Shown here in pieces: positions 5,428-6,847 of a DNA stretch of 6,847 bases; positions within the stretch are counted from its first letter, which is position 1, and each line of letters opens with the position of its first letter. Under the pieces are notes generated by a model. That model was not told where the DNA came from, searched no databases, and was given only the letters and a program-made list of their open reading frames with translations. The position numbers and the translations under genes were made by a program. Origin of the DNA: Acidobacteriota bacterium (GTDB lineage Bacteria; Planctomycetota; Phycisphaerae; WQYP01; JAJZKJ01); NCBI GenBank assembly GCA_021804195.1, contig JAJZKJ010000120.1, positions 1 through 6,847 of the forward strand, written 5' to 3'.

Positions 5428-5733
5428 CTATCGCAGGCGGTGTTGCAGGCGCCTAATGTCCTGTGAAATACTCTCTGGGGCGATGAACACCAGTCGGCGT
5501 GGGTTGGTCGGGGAGATTATCCATCCCCCCAGCACGCCCGTATCGACGTCCATCACGTAAACGGCGCCACCGGCGCTGCTGGAGCCGGAAACGGTCAGAT
5601 AATGACCCCCTCGCAAAATCGCCCGGGCACGGGCGGCGTGCGCGCGCCAGCCGCCGATCCGGCAGATAAGTCCCGCGGCCAGCACGGCATTGAGAATCAG
5701 CAGACCGAGGATGAGCCAATGTCTATTTTTCAT
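5428..5733 (-). CDS. Small one-helix membrane protein of unknown function (paralogue A)
   Basis: This 101-residue protein has a basic start (MKNRH), one hydrophobic helix (about 6-24), an Ala/Arg-rich linker (about 30-38) and a compact beta-rich region. That region contains GGHYLTVSGSSSAGG (42-56), VYVMDVDTGVLGGWIIS (58-74) and RRLVFIAPESI (79-89), and it ends RLQHRLR. It shares its layout and many aligned positions with the downstream gene at 5020-5313, including the YxLxT/SxSSS segment and the C-terminal H..RLR. No enzyme motif or metal-binding cluster is visible. A single cysteine (C24) lies at the end of the helix, but the sequence does not match a clear lipobox. The ATG is preceded by AGAGG at six bases. 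The gap to the next gene is 114 bases and contains nothing I recognise. Confidence 0.75.
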   Translation of the reverse strand: MKNRHWLILGLLILNAVLAAGLICRIGGWRAHAARARAILRGGHYLTVSGSSSAGGAVYVMDVDTGVLGGWIISPTNPRRLVFIAPESISQDIRRLQHRLR

Positions 5734-5810
5734 GGGGCGCCTCTGTCACAACAAGGACCACCCTGGACCCACGAGCGATGCGGTTCATCGGCGTCGCCCT
5801 GCAAATCCGG

Positions 5811-6056
5811 TTATTTTTCCCGCCCACCGCCGCGCGTTCCGCGGTGCGCGTTGCGAAAAGCCATGATAATTATTCCCAGCGCGGCGGCCAAGGCTATCCC
5901 GTAAGCCGGTATGGGACTCGCATGAGTCGTGATCCGGGGTATAAAAGCCGGGATATTTCTTTTGGCCAGTTGAGCCAAGGCTAAATCGGGCGAGAGAAAT
6001 AGGAACAGGCCCGTCAATACACGCAAAAGGAGTCGATGCAAGCGGAACGTATCCAT
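5811..6056 (-). CDS. Small secreted or membrane protein with signal peptide and C-terminal helix, function unknown
   Basis: With the ATG at 6056 the protein has 81 residues. It has a short basic n-region (MDTFRLHR), a hydrophobic core (LLLRVLTGLFLFL) and a plausible signal-peptidase site after LALA. A short segment (QLAKRNIPAFIPRITTHA) and a second hydrophobic helix (PIPAYGIALAAALGIIIMAF) follow, then a basic tail ending GGGREK. This suggests a mature protein anchored by its C-terminal helix with the basic tail in the cytoplasm. In-frame alternatives are ATGs at 6068 and 6065 and a TTG at 6086 that has a GGGAG site eight bases before it. The 6056 start was chosen because a good promoter (6064-6091) predicts transcription starting almost exactly there. 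It belongs to the same run of small membrane-protein genes as its two downstream neighbours but does not resemble them in sequence. Confidence 0.6.
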   Translation of the reverse strand: MDTFRLHRLLLRVLTGLFLFLSPDLALAQLAKRNIPAFIPRITTHASPIPAYGIALAAALGIIIMAFRNAHRGTRGGGREK

Positions 6057-6063
6057 GACTGGC

Positions 6064-6091
6064 ATCATAAACCGTCCGTCTTTCAAGTCAA
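6064..6091 (-). promoter_or_regulatory. Sigma70-type promoter predicting a leaderless transcript
   Basis: On the minus strand TTGACT (6091-6086, 5/6) and TATGAT (6069-6064, 5/6) are separated by 16 bases. The expected first transcribed base is about 6057, one base before the in-frame ATG at 6056. If used, the small protein gene at 5811-6056 would be translated from an essentially leaderless mRNA, and the upstream in-frame starts would not be transcribed from it. Confidence 0.5.
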
Positions 6092-6167
6092 GAACTCCCG
6101 CTCTTTGCCCGCACCGGGTCGTGCACGGTTACCGCCGGTCCATGTTGTTCTTCCTTGTGATTTTTTT

Positions 6168-6847
6168 CTATCCCGGCGCACCGGGGCCGCGGAAGGTCCC
6201 GACCACCTGGCTGGTCAGGCTCACGGTGCGTGCCGGGGAGCGGAAACGGCCGTCGGCCTTGCCGGCGGCGATGGCATTTTGCACTTCGCGCACGCGATTC
6301 TGGGCGGCCTCCATTTTGGGATAGCGAACCTCTCGAAAACCGGTCACCGTTTGCGGCGCCTGGAGAATGTCGAGCCAGAGATTGTAAAGCCACGGCTCGT
6401 GCAACTCGCAGGTATCGACCAGGCGCAGGTACCAGTCACGGAACGAGCGTTCCCGGGCGTGCCAGGCGGGAAGAAGGGTGCGCAGCCAGCGGCAGTGGCG
6501 CAGGATGCGCATCTGCCAGTCGTAACCCTTGAGATGGAATCGGATTCGCAGGCCGCCGATCTCAAATTCAGGACGATTCAGATGCACGTATTTGATATGG
6601 TCGCCGTTGGCGGGGTTCACGTTGAAGCGGCGGCGATCCCGCCGATACTTTTCCGGGCTGGTGTACATCATGGCGACGTACACTTCGTCCTTGATCATCA
6701 AGACGCGCGCCAGGTTTCCGATGACGGCGCGCGTGACGGCAAAATTTCGTTCGGCATTGTCCTGCTGGTATGTTTTGACCACGCGCGCGGCATAGCCGCG
6801 GCCATAGGGAAGTCCACCCCATTGAATCGCGTCGAACAGGCGGATGA
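6168..6847 (-). CDS. C-terminal part of an indolepyruvate-type 2-oxoacid:ferredoxin oxidoreductase (5' end outside window)
   Basis: The frame is open to the window edge, so the gene is partial; 225 residues up to the TAG stop are visible. They include LFDAIQWGGLPYGRGYAARV near the visible start, then NLARVLMIKDEVYVAMMY, YVHLNRPEF, a tryptophan/arginine-rich helical stretch (LKGYDWQMRILRH, ERSFRDWYLRLVD) and GFREVRYPKM. This pattern matches, from memory, the helical C-terminal domain (DUF6537-like) that follows the TPP-binding and gamma domains in long fused indolepyruvate ferredoxin oxidoreductases. These decarboxylate aryl-pyruvates to aryl-acetyl-CoA with ferredoxin as acceptor, typically in anaerobes. 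No iron-sulfur cysteine motif is expected or seen in this portion. The catalytic domains are outside the window, so the assignment rests on this tail alone. Confidence 0.6.
   Translation of the reverse strand, partial: IRLFDAIQWGGLPYGRGYAARVVKTYQQDNAERNFAVTRAVIGNLARVLMIKDEVYVAMMYTSPEKYRRDRRRFNVNPANGDHIKYVHLNRPEFEIGGLRIRFHLKGYDWQMRILRHCRWLRTLLPAWHARERSFRDWYLRLVDTCELHEPWLYNLWLDILQAPQTVTGFREVRYPKMEAAQNRVREVQNAIAAGKADGRFRSPARTVSLTSQVVGTFRGPGAPG

Overview
The window most likely comes from an anaerobic member of the Planctomycetota, perhaps a Phycisphaerae-like lineage. This is an inference from four things: a TatC with a very long extracytoplasmic loop and a charged, proline-rich tail; a pair of small one-helix membrane proteins of a type I associate with planctomycetes; a biotin synthase whose cysteine pattern fits the oxygen-sensitive 'type II' enzymes; and the end of an indolepyruvate-type ferredoxin oxidoreductase. 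No rRNA, tRNA, CRISPR array, insertion sequence or phage gene was seen. The DNA is GC-rich and codes on both strands.

Layout. Positions 15-1238 (+) encode TatC, the polytopic core of the twin-arginine translocase. A 589-base gene-free stretch follows. It holds two clear hairpins, one of them a 72-nt rod with 26 base pairs, and a good sigma70-type promoter close to its right end. That promoter and a very strong Shine-Dalgarno drive a class I SAM-dependent methyltransferase at 1828-2613 (+). From there to the right edge every gene is on the minus strand. In transcription order these are the C-terminal part of an indolepyruvate-type oxidoreductase (cut by the window end), a small secreted/membrane protein (5811-6056), two related small membrane proteins (5428-5733 and 5020-5313), bioB (3743-4861) and a FabF-like beta-ketoacyl synthase (2580-3746). 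The synthase and the methyltransferase converge and overlap by 34 bases.

How the genes may work together. bioB and the ketoacyl synthase share a 4-base stop/start overlap and are almost certainly co-translated, which links the synthase to biotin or acyl-chain metabolism. bioB is preceded by an intrinsic-terminator-like hairpin whose T tract abuts its ribosome binding site. Any bioB mRNA must therefore be transcribed through it, suggesting control by termination or read-through. The two small proteins look like tandem duplicates with an N-terminal membrane anchor and a short extracytoplasmic beta-rich domain; their function is unknown. The points most worth following are the altered iron-sulfur ligand set of BioB, the bioB leader, the long intergenic hairpin, and the small-protein cluster.
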